Source: an uncultured Flavobacteriaceae bacterium (lineage in GTDB: Bacteria > Bacteroidota > Bacteroidia > Flavobacteriales > Flavobacteriaceae). From it: 10,171 bases of DNA. Positions 1-5,984 of the stretch are shown piece by piece. Where the stretch lies: the NCBI GenBank assembly GCA_947311745.1, contig CAMZLT010000174.1, positions 1 to 10,171 of the forward strand. The letters are read 5' to 3'. Position 1 is the stretch's first letter; every line of letters begins with the position of its first letter. The notes beneath the pieces are model-generated. The model saw only the letters and a list, made by a program, of their open reading frames with translations, did no database searches and was not told where the DNA came from. A program made the position numbers and the translations under genes.

Positions 1-2
1 CG

Positions 3-131
3 TGGCAACCACGATTTCACGACCGTATAATCCGCAACGAAAACGAATTAAACCGAATACGAAAATATATCCGCGAAAATCCCGCGAAATGGTATCGTGA
101 TAGGAATAATGGTGATGATTTGTGGTTGTGA
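3..131 (+). CDS. REP-associated tyrosine transposase (RAYT, IS200-like), C-terminal end
   Basis: This is the last 42 codons of a gene whose start lies left of the window. The frame opens with WQPRFHDRIIRNENEL and continues to IRKYIRENPAKW, ending at TGA 129-131. This is the characteristic C-terminal block of the Y1 (HUH-type) transposase family in its RAYT branch: a W-Q-x-x-F-x-D-x-I-I-R segment followed by a tyrosine helix and NP-x-KW. RAYTs are single-copy, domesticated relatives of IS200/IS605 transposases that process REP palindromes with a catalytic tyrosine. The HUH motif and most of the catalytic domain are outside the window, so activity cannot be judged. Base composition is visibly richer in G+C than the following genes, which fits horizontal acquisition. 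A REP-like palindrome follows the stop codon directly. The family call is firm; assignment to a RAYT rather than another Y1 transposase is likely but not certain. Confidence 0.82.
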   Translation, partial: WQPRFHDRIIRNENELNRIRKYIRENPAKWYRDRNNGDDLWL

Positions 132-137
132 TGGATG

Positions 138-161
138 ACAGACGTTTTGCAAAACGTTTGT
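138..161. repeat. REP-like imperfect palindrome after the RAYT gene
   Basis: The core ACGTTTTGCAAAACGT (142-157) is a perfect 16-nt palindrome. Allowing one G-T pair, it extends on both sides to 24 nt (138-161). It begins 7 nt after the transposase stop codon. Single-stranded, it would fold into a long hairpin with almost no loop, the kind of substrate RAYT proteins bind and cut. It could also act as the transcription end of the transposase, but no clean T-run follows on either strand. Other copies in the genome cannot be checked here. Confidence 0.6.
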
Positions 162-200
162 ACAAAAATTTTTAATTTTGGGTTAAGAATTTATACTTCT

Positions 201-848
201 TTAAAAATATTTTACAAGATAATTTACCTTAAAAAAAGGAAGGTAAATCGTGTTTTCAGCTTTTGTATCGTAAAATTCAGAACCTTTGGAAATATATGTA
301 CCAATACTAAAATCAATATTTTTATAGATATAACCAATATTAATATTTGTAGCGAAATAATTAAAATTGTTAGCTCCACTAATAAATCTAGGTGTACCAT
401 CTAAATTATATGAAGTTTGCGTTGTTTCGTAAAATGATGAACCTGAATTCATTAATGAAAAACCATATTCAATAAAAAGGTATTTGTCGTAATCTAATTC
501 AAATTGTTTCTCGATAAATATTTTAAAATCAGACAACAAACCATTTACCGATTTTTTGATTTCCTCATCATCTTGAAACTTAGGTCTTTCATAATAAATA
601 TGAGAATATTGAACCGATTGAGAAAACCCAAAGCCATATCCGTTTTTATTTAGATATTTTAATGTATAATTAAAAGCAGTTCCTGTCATTTGATTGTGTT
701 GATCAAACAAAACGATAGATTCTGTTTCATAAAAATTATCATCATACGTTTCAATAGGTGTAATTCTATATTCTGCACCTATTTTAAACTGTAATTCTCC
801 TTGCGAAAAAGATAAAAATGGCACTAAAACTAACAATAAAAATCTCAT
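201..848 (-). CDS. secreted hypothetical protein, probable outer-membrane beta-barrel
   Basis: The protein has 215 residues from the ATG at 848. An upstream extension of the frame to 1013 exists, but it overlaps the end of the neighbouring gene and crosses a terminator hairpin. Starting at 848 puts a clean signal peptide first: MRFLLLVLVPFLSFSQ, a typical flavobacterial export signal cleaved near residue 16. The mature part is rich in Tyr, Phe and Asn. It alternates polar and hydrophobic residues in short stretches (for example residues 57-86, 122-134, 163-187 and 201-215) and ends in ...NYLVKYF with a C-terminal aromatic, as outer-membrane barrels do. I recognise no named family. It lies just downstream of the lipoprotein gene on the same strand, so the two may be a cell-surface pair, but a terminator lies between them. 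The gene converges on the transposase fragment at its 3' side. Confidence 0.72.
   Translation of the reverse strand: MRFLLLVLVPFLSFSQGELQFKIGAEYRITPIETYDDNFYETESIVLFDQHNQMTGTAFNYTLKYLNKNGYGFGFSQSVQYSHIYYERPKFQDDEEIKKSVNGLLSDFKIFIEKQFELDYDKYLFIEYGFSLMNSGSSFYETTQTSYNLDGTPRFISGANNFNYFATNINIGYIYKNIDFSIGTYISKGSEFYDTKAENTIYLPFFKVNYLVKYF
222..248. repeat. 9-bp inverted repeat at the 3' end of the barrel gene
   Basis: ATTTACCTT (222-230) and AAGGTAAAT (240-248) are perfect inverted copies with a 9-nt loop, lying inside the last codons of the minus-strand gene that ends at 201. As RNA it would form a hairpin just before the stop codon. It may contribute to transcript ending or 3' stability, but no long T-run follows directly. 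In DNA this rich in A and T, chance is a real alternative. Confidence 0.3.
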
Positions 849-861
849 ATTTTTTAATTTT

Positions 862-896
862 AAAAAAGCTTGAGTGGGAATCATTAAACTCAAGCT
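862..896 (-). terminator. rho-independent terminator after the lipoprotein gene
   Basis: Read on the minus strand, AGCTTGAGT (896-888) pairs perfectly with ACTCAAGCT (875-867) across a 12-nt loop, and a run of T residues follows at once (867-862). It begins about 10 nt after the TAG stop of the lipoprotein frame at 907-909, so it terminates that gene. It also lies only 13 nt before the ATG of the next gene (848). That gene must therefore depend on read-through or on a promoter buried in this hairpin region. Confidence 0.75.
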
Positions 897-906
897 CATT
901 AGTAAA

Positions 907-1335
907 CTAATAACTTCTATAACAATTAAATTTAATTGAATTTTTATCAACAAAATAATTTGAAGCATCTTCATATGGTCCTCCAGATGGATTTCCTGTA
1001 AGTTTGATTGCATCTACCATATAAGGACTTTGCCATGATCTACATTTTATTCTACGCATAGGAGATCCTAGCGGTAAACTCTCTTCTGACACATATCTAT
1101 ATGTTTTGTTTGCAGGCCAAGGATCTCTCTCAAAAATAACAAAATCATAAAAACTTGTAATATTCAAAGTTTGCAAATTATCCCAATCCCATAACATTCT
1201 AAAATTAAGAGTTTTTGTCGTTCCTCTATTTATCCAGCGTCGCTTGAATCTCTTAATTCTTGTACCGTCATAATCACCATTATGAAAAGTATAAAATTCA
1301 CCATATTGAGCATATGGTCCAGTAGATAAATCATC
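907..1335 (-). pseudogene. C-terminal remainder of the interrupted lipoprotein gene
   Basis: These 142 codons lie in exactly the same frame as the lipoprotein gene upstream and start immediately after its TGA at 1336-1338. No stop occurs until the TAG at 907-909. The translation looks like real protein: it is rich in Trp, Tyr and Phe and continues the surface-protein character of the N-terminal part (…YGEFYTFHNGDYDG…, …RRWINRGTTKTLNF…, …SWQSPYMVDAIKLTGNP…). An ATG at 1197 could in principle start a 96-residue product, but it has no visible ribosome-binding or promoter signal. Together with 1338-2166 this would make one protein of about 419 residues. The likeliest explanation is a recent nonsense mutation or a sequence error in one gene. 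I do not recognise the family. Confidence 0.7.
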
Positions 1336-2166
1336 TCAAAAACCACGTATATGAATTTCCGAACCACCTGAAGCCCAATATTCTTTATGGTATTTTACTT
1401 TCATTTTCTCTAACTTCAAATAAGAGTAAGAATAAGTACTTGTAGAACCTCCTGTGTTGCCAGAACCAACGCTTCCAATAGGATCAAAGTCCGTAATTGG
1501 TAAGTTATCGATATCATCATAATCATCTCCTATTGCAATAACAATAAGATCATGCCCATTTTCAATAACACCAACTGCTATATCCTCTGTTATTCCAGTA
1601 TCTAATGCTTCCAACTCTCCTGTATCCTCAGATTCTTGATAACCTATAGGATCAGGTATATCCTCAACTTCGATCACAACTAAAGGTTTTGAAGCATCAT
1701 AAACACGGTCTGTTTGTATAGTTTTATTTTTCTTAATTTGCTTTTCGAAAAATGGTAAATAGATTTTTACATGCCAATCTTGACCATCCAAATCGTAAAA
1801 TGCAGCCAAAGAATTATCTAAATTTGCTCTATCCTTCTTTGATAAAGTACTATCCAAAACACCTTTATCCAACAAATCTTTAATAAAAACTTCAGATTCC
1901 ATTCCTTTATTATATCTTGATTGAATAATAGAAATAATTTTTGATTTAATTTTGTCATCTTGATACAATTTAGAAATAATCTTTCCTGCATCAAGTAAAT
2001 GCCTATGTGCATAAGCAATTTGCTCTTTTAAAGACGCCTTTTCAATTTGTACTTTTTCAGACATCCTCTTTGTTACTCCAGTTACTTCAATATTTTCTTC
2101 ATTGTTATCACAAGAAAAAAATAAAAAAGTAAAAACTAATAACACTAATAAAACTGATTTTTTCAT
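1336..2166 (-). CDS. hypothetical lipoprotein, N-terminal 276 residues of an interrupted reading frame
   Basis: MKKSVLLVLLVFTFLFFSC is a lipoprotein signal peptide with the lipidated cysteine at residue 19. The following DNNEEN is acidic, which in Bacteroidota often goes with export to the cell surface. Residues about 30-130 are charged and probably helical. Residues about 160-230 form a very acidic stretch (DIPDPIGYQESEDTGELEALDTG, then GDDYDDIDN), which may bind divalent cations; this is inference only. A Gly/Ser/Thr linker follows (GSVGSGNTGGSTSTYSYS), and then the start of a folded segment (EYWASGGSEIHIRGF), where the TGA cuts the frame. The product as read is therefore missing its last third or so. 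Transcription probably starts from a TAnnTTTG element at 2202-2209. A divergently oriented XRE regulator is next door and may control it. No enzymatic motif is visible. Confidence 0.75.
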   Translation of the reverse strand: MKKSVLLVLLVFTFLFFSCDNNEENIEVTGVTKRMSEKVQIEKASLKEQIAYAHRHLLDAGKIISKLYQDDKIKSKIISIIQSRYNKGMESEVFIKDLLDKGVLDSTLSKKDRANLDNSLAAFYDLDGQDWHVKIYLPFFEKQIKKNKTIQTDRVYDASKPLVVIEVEDIPDPIGYQESEDTGELEALDTGITEDIAVGVIENGHDLIVIAIGDDYDDIDNLPITDFDPIGSVGSGNTGGSTSTYSYSYLKLEKMKVKYHKEYWASGGSEIHIRGF

Positions 2167-2201
2167 TTTTTATTGTTTTTAAATTAATACAATTCCCAAG
2201 A

Positions 2202-2209
2202 CAAATATA
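2202..2209 (-). promoter_or_regulatory. Bacteroidota -7 element (TATATTTG) for the lipoprotein gene
   Basis: The minus strand reads TATATTTG, a full match to the Bacteroidota -7 consensus TAnnTTTG, placed 35 nt before the lipoprotein ATG at 2166. This would give a leader of roughly 30 nt. I see no convincing TTG-type -33 element at the usual distance upstream, which lowers confidence. Confidence 0.5.
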
Positions 2210-2224
2210 AAATATTTTTTTAAA

Positions 2225-2242
2225 TACTACTTTAAAATAGTA
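2225..2242. promoter_or_regulatory. 18-nt palindrome in the divergent promoter region, possible operator
   Basis: TACTACTTTAAAATAGTA is an 18-nt inverted repeat, perfect except for one G-T-type mismatch. It sits between the divergent lipoprotein gene (start 2166) and the XRE regulator gene (start 2290), where the -33 region of the minus-strand promoter would be. A small dimeric HTH protein typically binds such a site, so the neighbouring regulator is the obvious candidate. This is inference from position and symmetry. Confidence 0.4.
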
Positions 2243-2289
2243 ATTAATTAGTGGTAACACAGAATTAAAAGCTATCGGTTCTTTGCAGT

Positions 2290-2529
2290 ATGTCAAAAAA
2301 CAAAGGATTTACAGAACAAGAACTTCAAAAAATAGGAGAACGATTTCGTGAATTACGAAAAGAAAAAGGATATAGTAATTATGAACTCTTTGCATTTGAC
2401 AACGATATTGCACGAGCACAATATGGCAGATATGAAAAAGGATCTGACTTAAAAATATCCAGTCTAATAAAAGTTTTAACCGCCTTAGATATTTCTCTAT
2501 ATGATTTTTTTGATGAAAGGTTTAAATAA
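2290..2529 (+). CDS. small XRE-family (HTH_3) transcriptional regulator
   Basis: The protein has 79 residues, almost entirely one helix-turn-helix domain of the Cro/C1 type. The helices run about 8-25 (TEQELQKIGERFRELRKEK), 29-36 and 41-49 (recognition region ARAQYGRYEKG), and then 54-75 (LKISSLIKVLTALDISLYDFF). YGRYEKG matches the xSxxExG-like turn of this family, and LxxLIKVLxALxISLxDFF is its usual dimerising end. There is no sensor or enzymatic domain, so it should act as a simple DNA-binding dimer. The ATG at 2290 follows TTCTTTGCAGT, which resembles a degenerate Bacteroidota promoter placed for a very short leader. It is divergent from the lipoprotein gene and lies 21 nt upstream of ruvB on the same strand. 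Its target is unknown; self-regulation and control of the lipoprotein gene are the simplest guesses. Confidence 0.85.
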   Translation: MSKNKGFTEQELQKIGERFRELRKEKGYSNYELFAFDNDIARAQYGRYEKGSDLKISSLIKVLTALDISLYDFFDERFK

Positions 2530-2538
2530 AATCTTTCC

Positions 2539-2546
2539 TATATTTG
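2539..2546 (+). promoter_or_regulatory. -7 element (TATATTTG) directly upstream of ruvB
   Basis: TATATTTG fits TAnnTTTG exactly and ends only 4 nt before the ruvB ATG at 2551. Bacteroidota transcripts usually start a few bases after this element, so the ruvB mRNA should begin at or beside its start codon and be leaderless or nearly so. The element lies in the 21-nt gap after the XRE gene, so ruvB has its own promoter even if some read-through occurs. Confidence 0.6.
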
Positions 2547-2550
2547 CAAT

Positions 2551-3573
2551 ATGAATGAGAATCTAGATGCTTCCAATGACAATTTATCTAATGTAGATTT
2601 AGATGTAGAAAAAAAATTAAGACCATTAAGTTTTGATGATTTTACTGGTCAAGAAAAAATATTAGACAATCTTAAAATTTTTGTACAAGCTGCAAACCAA
2701 CGTAACGAAGCTTTAGATCACACACTCTTTCACGGTCCTCCGGGATTAGGAAAAACAACACTTGCCAATATTCTAGCACACGAACTAAATGCTAGTATTA
2801 AAATAACTTCTGGTCCTGTTTTAGACAAACCTGGTGATTTAGCAGGATTATTAACCAATTTAAGCGAACGAGATGTATTGTTTATTGATGAAATCCATCG
2901 GTTGAGTCCGATAGTAGAAGAATATTTATATTCTGCTATGGAGGATTATAAAATAGATATCATGATTGAATCTGGTCCAAACGCTAGAACTGTTCAAATA
3001 AATTTAGAACCTTTTACCTTAATAGGAGCAACCACAAGATCTGGATTACTAACCGCACCAATGCGAGCTAGATTTGGTATTAGTAGCAGATTACAATATT
3101 ACGACACACAACTTTTAACTACTATTGTACAACGTAGTGCAGGAATTTTAAACGTTCCGATTACCATGGAAGCAGCTATTGAAATTGCTGGTAGGAGTCG
3201 TGGTACACCAAGAATTGCCAATGCTCTTTTACGTAGAGTGCGTGATTTTGCTCAAATTAAAAATGAAGGAAACATCGAAATAGGAATTACCAAATTTGCC
3301 TTGGAAGCATTACAAGTAGATGCACATGGTTTAGACGAAATGGATAACAAAATCCTCACCACTATTATTGATAAGTTTAAAGGTGGTCCTGTTGGAATTA
3401 GCACTCTAGCAACAGCTGTTAGTGAAAATGGCGAAACTATCGAAGAGGTTTATGAACCCTTTTTAATTCAGCAAGGATTTATTATCCGAACACCTCGTGG
3501 TAGAGAAGTAACCGAACTTGCCTATAAACACCTTGGTAAAACTAGAAACCCTAGACAAGGCGAATTGTTTTAA
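2551..3573 (+). CDS. ruvB: Holliday junction branch-migration helicase motor RuvB
   Basis: The protein has 340 residues, full length for the family. RuvB forms hexameric AAA+ rings on either side of a RuvA-bound Holliday junction and uses ATP to drive branch migration, after which RuvC cuts. Visible motifs in order: the N-terminal RPLSFDDFTGQ (24-34), Walker A GPPGLGKTT (62-70), Walker B LFIDEIHRL (110-118), sensor 1 GATTR (159-163), and the arginine finger in MRARFG (R174). The winged-helix DNA-binding end finishes with FIIRTPRGREVTELAYKHLG. All key residues are present, so the protein should be active. The acidic, Asn-rich first 20 residues are a variable extension. ruvA and ruvC are not in the window, as is common in this phylum. 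The start at 2551 is supported by the promoter placed just before it. Confidence 0.98.
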   Translation: MNENLDASNDNLSNVDLDVEKKLRPLSFDDFTGQEKILDNLKIFVQAANQRNEALDHTLFHGPPGLGKTTLANILAHELNASIKITSGPVLDKPGDLAGLLTNLSERDVLFIDEIHRLSPIVEEYLYSAMEDYKIDIMIESGPNARTVQINLEPFTLIGATTRSGLLTAPMRARFGISSRLQYYDTQLLTTIVQRSAGILNVPITMEAAIEIAGRSRGTPRIANALLRRVRDFAQIKNEGNIEIGITKFALEALQVDAHGLDEMDNKILTTIIDKFKGGPVGISTLATAVSENGETIEEVYEPFLIQQGFIIRTPRGREVTELAYKHLGKTRNPRQGELF

Positions 3574-3593
3574 AAAAGTTCTTTTTTTAAAAC
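3567..3593 (+). terminator. AT-rich hairpin at the ruvB stop codon, weak terminator
   Basis: GTTTTAAAAAAG (3567-3578) pairs with CTTTTTTTAAAAC (3581-3593), with one extra T in the right arm and a 2-nt loop. It overlaps the TAA stop of ruvB. The stem is almost all A-T and the T-rich part is in the stem rather than after it, so termination may be incomplete. Confidence 0.4.
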
Positions 3594-3683
3594 ATTTATT
3601 TTGGAATTTTACTACTTTTAGTATGAATTTTATGATTAAAATATTAACTGCGAAAACTCATAAAATTAGCTTTGTTTAGATAC

Positions 3684-3691
3684 TAAATTTG
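3684..3691 (+). promoter_or_regulatory. possible -7 element (TAAATTTG) upstream of the ConA-like lipoprotein gene
   Basis: TAAATTTG matches TAnnTTTG exactly, about 100 nt before the ATG at 3794. This would give a long leader that contains the inverted repeats at 3731-3775. No -33 element is seen at the normal distance, so this may be chance. Confidence 0.3.
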
Positions 3692-3730
3692 TTAATGACA
3701 ATTAAACACTAAAAACCGACGAATAAGCTG

Positions 3731-3775
3731 GACTTCTAAAAAATAAAATGACTGAGAAGTCGTTATACATATAAC
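3731..3775 (+). repeat. two consecutive inverted repeats upstream of the ConA-like lipoprotein gene
   Basis: GACTTCT (3731-3737) pairs with AGAAGTC (3755-3761), and it is followed at once by GTTAT-ACAT-ATAAC (3762-3775). The pair ends 18 nt before the ATG at 3794. It could be a structured 5' leader or the edge of an inserted repeat element. The arms are short, so chance is not excluded. Confidence 0.35.
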
Positions 3776-3793
3776 AAACATGAATAATAATTT

Positions 3794-4642
3794 ATGAAAT
3801 ATTTATGTATCTCTTTTATTTTAAGCTTTGTGCTTTCGTGCAGTCAAAATGATTCTGATAATACAGCCAAGCTACTTTTTAAATCTGGTTTTGAAGGTGC
3901 CGTAGAAATTATTCCAAATCCAAATATGGATAATATAGATTTTGATGTGTTAACTGGTACGGATTCGGAAACTAATTTTACTTGGCCAATATCCATACTT
4001 GGCTCTAGTGAAAATGGAGGTTTACATTATATTGATGATGATAATCGTCAAGCAGTATTGTCTGAAATTCAGACAGTAATAGGACACGATGGTAATCCAA
4101 CAAAAGCACTATATTCTATTGAAAACTACCAAACTAATCATACGCAATGTCCTTACGAAATTGTAAATATAACAAATGGTAAAAGTGATTTATATGTAAA
4201 ATTTTGGATGAAAATAGATTCCCAAAGCTTACACCAAATAGATAAATGGCGTGCAATTTTTGAATACAAAACCAAAGATTATGCAATAGGAACAGGTTAT
4301 CGATTTATAACCTATGTTTATACCGATGAAAACGGAAATCCATATTGGTATATCCAAGGTGATGAAAACCCAGAATCTGCCATTTGGGAATACGATAATT
4401 ACGATATTCCTGTGCCAGAAAATGAATGGTTTTTAACTGAATTTTATTGGAAATGGAGCGATACTAACAACGGAAGAACTTTTTGGAAAATTAATAATCA
4501 ATTGATTTACGATCATCATGGTGCAACCACAAAAAATAACAAACCAATTGATTTTATTATCCTTACACAAATTTATGGCGATGCAAATCCAAAACACCAA
4601 TGGATTGATGATATTGAAATTTGGAATGGCTTACCTGAATAA
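3794..4642 (+). CDS. lipoprotein with a concanavalin-A-like (polysaccharide-lyase-like) domain
   Basis: The protein has 282 residues. MKYLCISFILSFVLSC is a lipoprotein signal with the lipid-anchored cysteine at residue 16. From about residue 26 a single beta-rich domain begins with LLFKSGFEG and runs to the end. Typical jelly-roll segments are DLYVKFWMKID (132-142), KWRAIFEYKT (151-160), YRFITYVYTDENGNPYWYIQG (169-189), ENEWFLTEFYWKWSD (209-223), GRTFWKINNQLIYDHHG (227-243) and HQWIDDIEIWNGLP (268-281). The pattern of width-spanning aromatic strands, a W-x-x-N-x-Q-L-I hairpin and a final D-D-x-x-I-W strand resembles concanavalin-A-like lectin/glucanase folds, including heparin-lyase-type polysaccharide lyases. 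A catalytic set cannot be assigned from sequence alone. It stands alone, with no SusCD pair or other carbohydrate enzyme nearby, so it may bind rather than cut glycans. The fold call is moderately sure; lyase activity is only a possibility. Confidence 0.72.
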   Translation: MKYLCISFILSFVLSCSQNDSDNTAKLLFKSGFEGAVEIIPNPNMDNIDFDVLTGTDSETNFTWPISILGSSENGGLHYIDDDNRQAVLSEIQTVIGHDGNPTKALYSIENYQTNHTQCPYEIVNITNGKSDLYVKFWMKIDSQSLHQIDKWRAIFEYKTKDYAIGTGYRFITYVYTDENGNPYWYIQGDENPESAIWEYDNYDIPVPENEWFLTEFYWKWSDTNNGRTFWKINNQLIYDHHGATTKNNKPIDFIILTQIYGDANPKHQWIDDIEIWNGLPE

Positions 4643-4702
4643 CAGCTACTTATACAAGAAAAATTGTAGTTAGGATTAAAAGTACAATAGAATATAATTG
4701 TG

Positions 4703-4710
4703 TATTTTTG
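4703..4710 (+). promoter_or_regulatory. -7 element (TATTTTTG) for pgk
   Basis: TATTTTTG fits TAnnTTTG exactly and lies 18 nt before the first pgk ATG at 4729, giving a leader of roughly 12 nt. The inverted repeat AGTACAA (4681-4687) / TTGTACT (4708-4714) frames the element and could be an operator. In such AT-rich DNA that remains uncertain. Confidence 0.5.
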
Positions 4711-4728
4711 TACTCATAATATCCTATA

Positions 4729-5919
4729 ATGATGAAAACCGTAAACAATTACAATTTTAAAGATCAAAAAGTAGTAATACGAGTAGATTTTAACGTACCA
4801 CTAGATGAAAATTTTCTGGTAACCGATGTTACTAGAATTACCGCAGCAAAACCTACAATTGATAAAATTTTAAATGATGGAGGAAGTGTAATTTTAATGT
4901 CGCATCTTGGCAGACCTAAAGGTAAAGACGATACATATTCACTAAAACACATTGTACCAACAGTAGAGAAAGTATTAGGTAAAAAAATTATTTTTATTGC
5001 CGATTCGGTAGGTAAATTAGTTGAAACTGCTTCGGATAATTTAAAAAATGGCGAAATACTTTTACTAGAAAATTTACGCTTTTATCCTCAAGAAAAAGTA
5101 GGAGACAAAGACTTTGCAGGAAAACTTGCCAATTTAGGTGATTTTTATGTAAATGATGCTTTCGGAACAGCACATAGAGCACATGCTTCTACAGCTATAA
5201 TTGCCGATTTCTTTCCTAAAAAAAAATGTTTCGGATTATTACTTGCAAGTGAAATTGAAAGTATTAATAAAGTGCTGAACAATAATGTAAAACCAGTAAC
5301 AGCTATTATTGGTGGAGCAAAAGTATCTAGTAAAATTGATGTAATAAATAATATTATAGACAAAGTTGATAATATAATTATTGGTGGAGGAATGGCTTTT
5401 ACTTTTATTAAAGCTAAAGGCGGAAACATAGGAAATTCTTTAGTTGAGGATGATAAATTAGACTTAGCATTAGATATTTTAGCAAAAGCAAAAGCCAATA
5501 AAACACGAATCCATTTGCCAATTGATGTTATTGCAGCAGATGCATTTAGTAACGATGCTAATATTATGGAAATTGAAGCAGACGATATTCCTGATGGTTG
5601 GATGGGATTAGATGTAGGACCGAAAACAAATGTAGGAAATACCTTTGTTATACTAGGTTCAAATACTATTTTATGGAACGGTCCAATGGGAGTTTTTGAG
5701 ATGAAAAAGTTTGAAAATGGTACAAGAGAACTCGGTAACGCAATTGTCGATGCAACACAAGAAGGAGCTTTTAGTCTTGTTGGTGGTGGCGATTCGGTTG
5801 CTGCAGTTAAAAAATTTAAAATTGCTAATCGTGTAAGTTATGTTTCAACTGGTGGAGGTGCAATGTTAGAAATGTTAGAAGGTAAAAAATTACCAGGAAT
5901 TGAAGCGATTTTAAAATAA
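4729..5919 (+). CDS. pgk: phosphoglycerate kinase
   Basis: This cytoplasmic glycolytic enzyme transfers phosphate between 1,3-bisphosphoglycerate and ADP, giving 3-phosphoglycerate and ATP. The 396 residues match the usual bacterial length. Substrate-side motifs in the N-terminal domain are RVDFNVP (18-24), SHLGRP (58-63), ENLRF (114-118) and AHRAHAS (148-154). The nucleotide domain shows GGAKVS (195-200), GGGMAF (219-224), NGPMG (317-321), GGGDS (352-356) and STGGGA (373-378). All signature segments are intact. Two ATG codons stand side by side (4729 and 4732); either could start translation, and the second (MKTVNNYNF) looks equally natural. radA follows after 65 nt on the same strand, with a hairpin between them. 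Confidence 0.98.
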   Translation: MMKTVNNYNFKDQKVVIRVDFNVPLDENFLVTDVTRITAAKPTIDKILNDGGSVILMSHLGRPKGKDDTYSLKHIVPTVEKVLGKKIIFIADSVGKLVETASDNLKNGEILLLENLRFYPQEKVGDKDFAGKLANLGDFYVNDAFGTAHRAHASTAIIADFFPKKKCFGLLLASEIESINKVLNNNVKPVTAIIGGAKVSSKIDVINNIIDKVDNIIIGGGMAFTFIKAKGGNIGNSLVEDDKLDLALDILAKAKANKTRIHLPIDVIAADAFSNDANIMEIEADDIPDGWMGLDVGPKTNVGNTFVILGSNTILWNGPMGVFEMKKFENGTRELGNAIVDATQEGAFSLVGGGDSVAAVKKFKIANRVSYVSTGGGAMLEMLEGKKLPGIEAILK

Positions 5920-5959
5920 ATTAGAAAATGTGAATGAAAAATAAAACCTAATTTATTTT
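5913..5959 (+). terminator. 12-bp AT-rich stem-loop at the end of pgk
   Basis: AAAATAAATTAG (5913-5924) and CTAATTTATTTT (5948-5959) are perfect inverted copies separated by a 23-nt loop. The left arm contains the pgk stop codon (5917-5919), and the right arm runs into further T residues. It fits a terminator or a 3' stabilising hairpin for pgk mRNA. The large loop and the lack of G-C pairs make it weaker than a classic terminator, so some transcripts may continue into radA. Confidence 0.45.
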
Positions 5960-5984
5960 TTGTGAACACGTATTTTATCCAATT

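Noticed and set aside
135..404. Plus-strand open frame of 89 codons
   Set aside because: It is antisense to the barrel-like gene, its composition (Ile, Lys, Asn, Phe) is what AT-rich DNA gives by chance, and it overlaps the palindrome; no family resemblance.
849..1013. N-terminal extension of the barrel-like gene to an ATG at 1013
   Set aside because: It would cross the terminator, overlap the end of the lipoprotein frame and hide a good signal peptide behind 55 unrelated residues.
1336..1338. TGA read as selenocysteine
   Set aside because: No selenocysteine insertion hairpin is evident after the TGA, the family shows no redox motif, and flavobacteria are not known for this use; a nonsense change is simpler.
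1818..2296. Minus-strand open frames at 1818-2018 and 2108-2296
   Set aside because: They are out-of-frame shadows of the lipoprotein gene and its upstream region, without initiation signals or protein-like composition.
4764..5498. Three minus-strand open frames inside pgk
   Set aside because: They are antisense to a highly conserved gene and follow from its codon pattern; no independent start signals.
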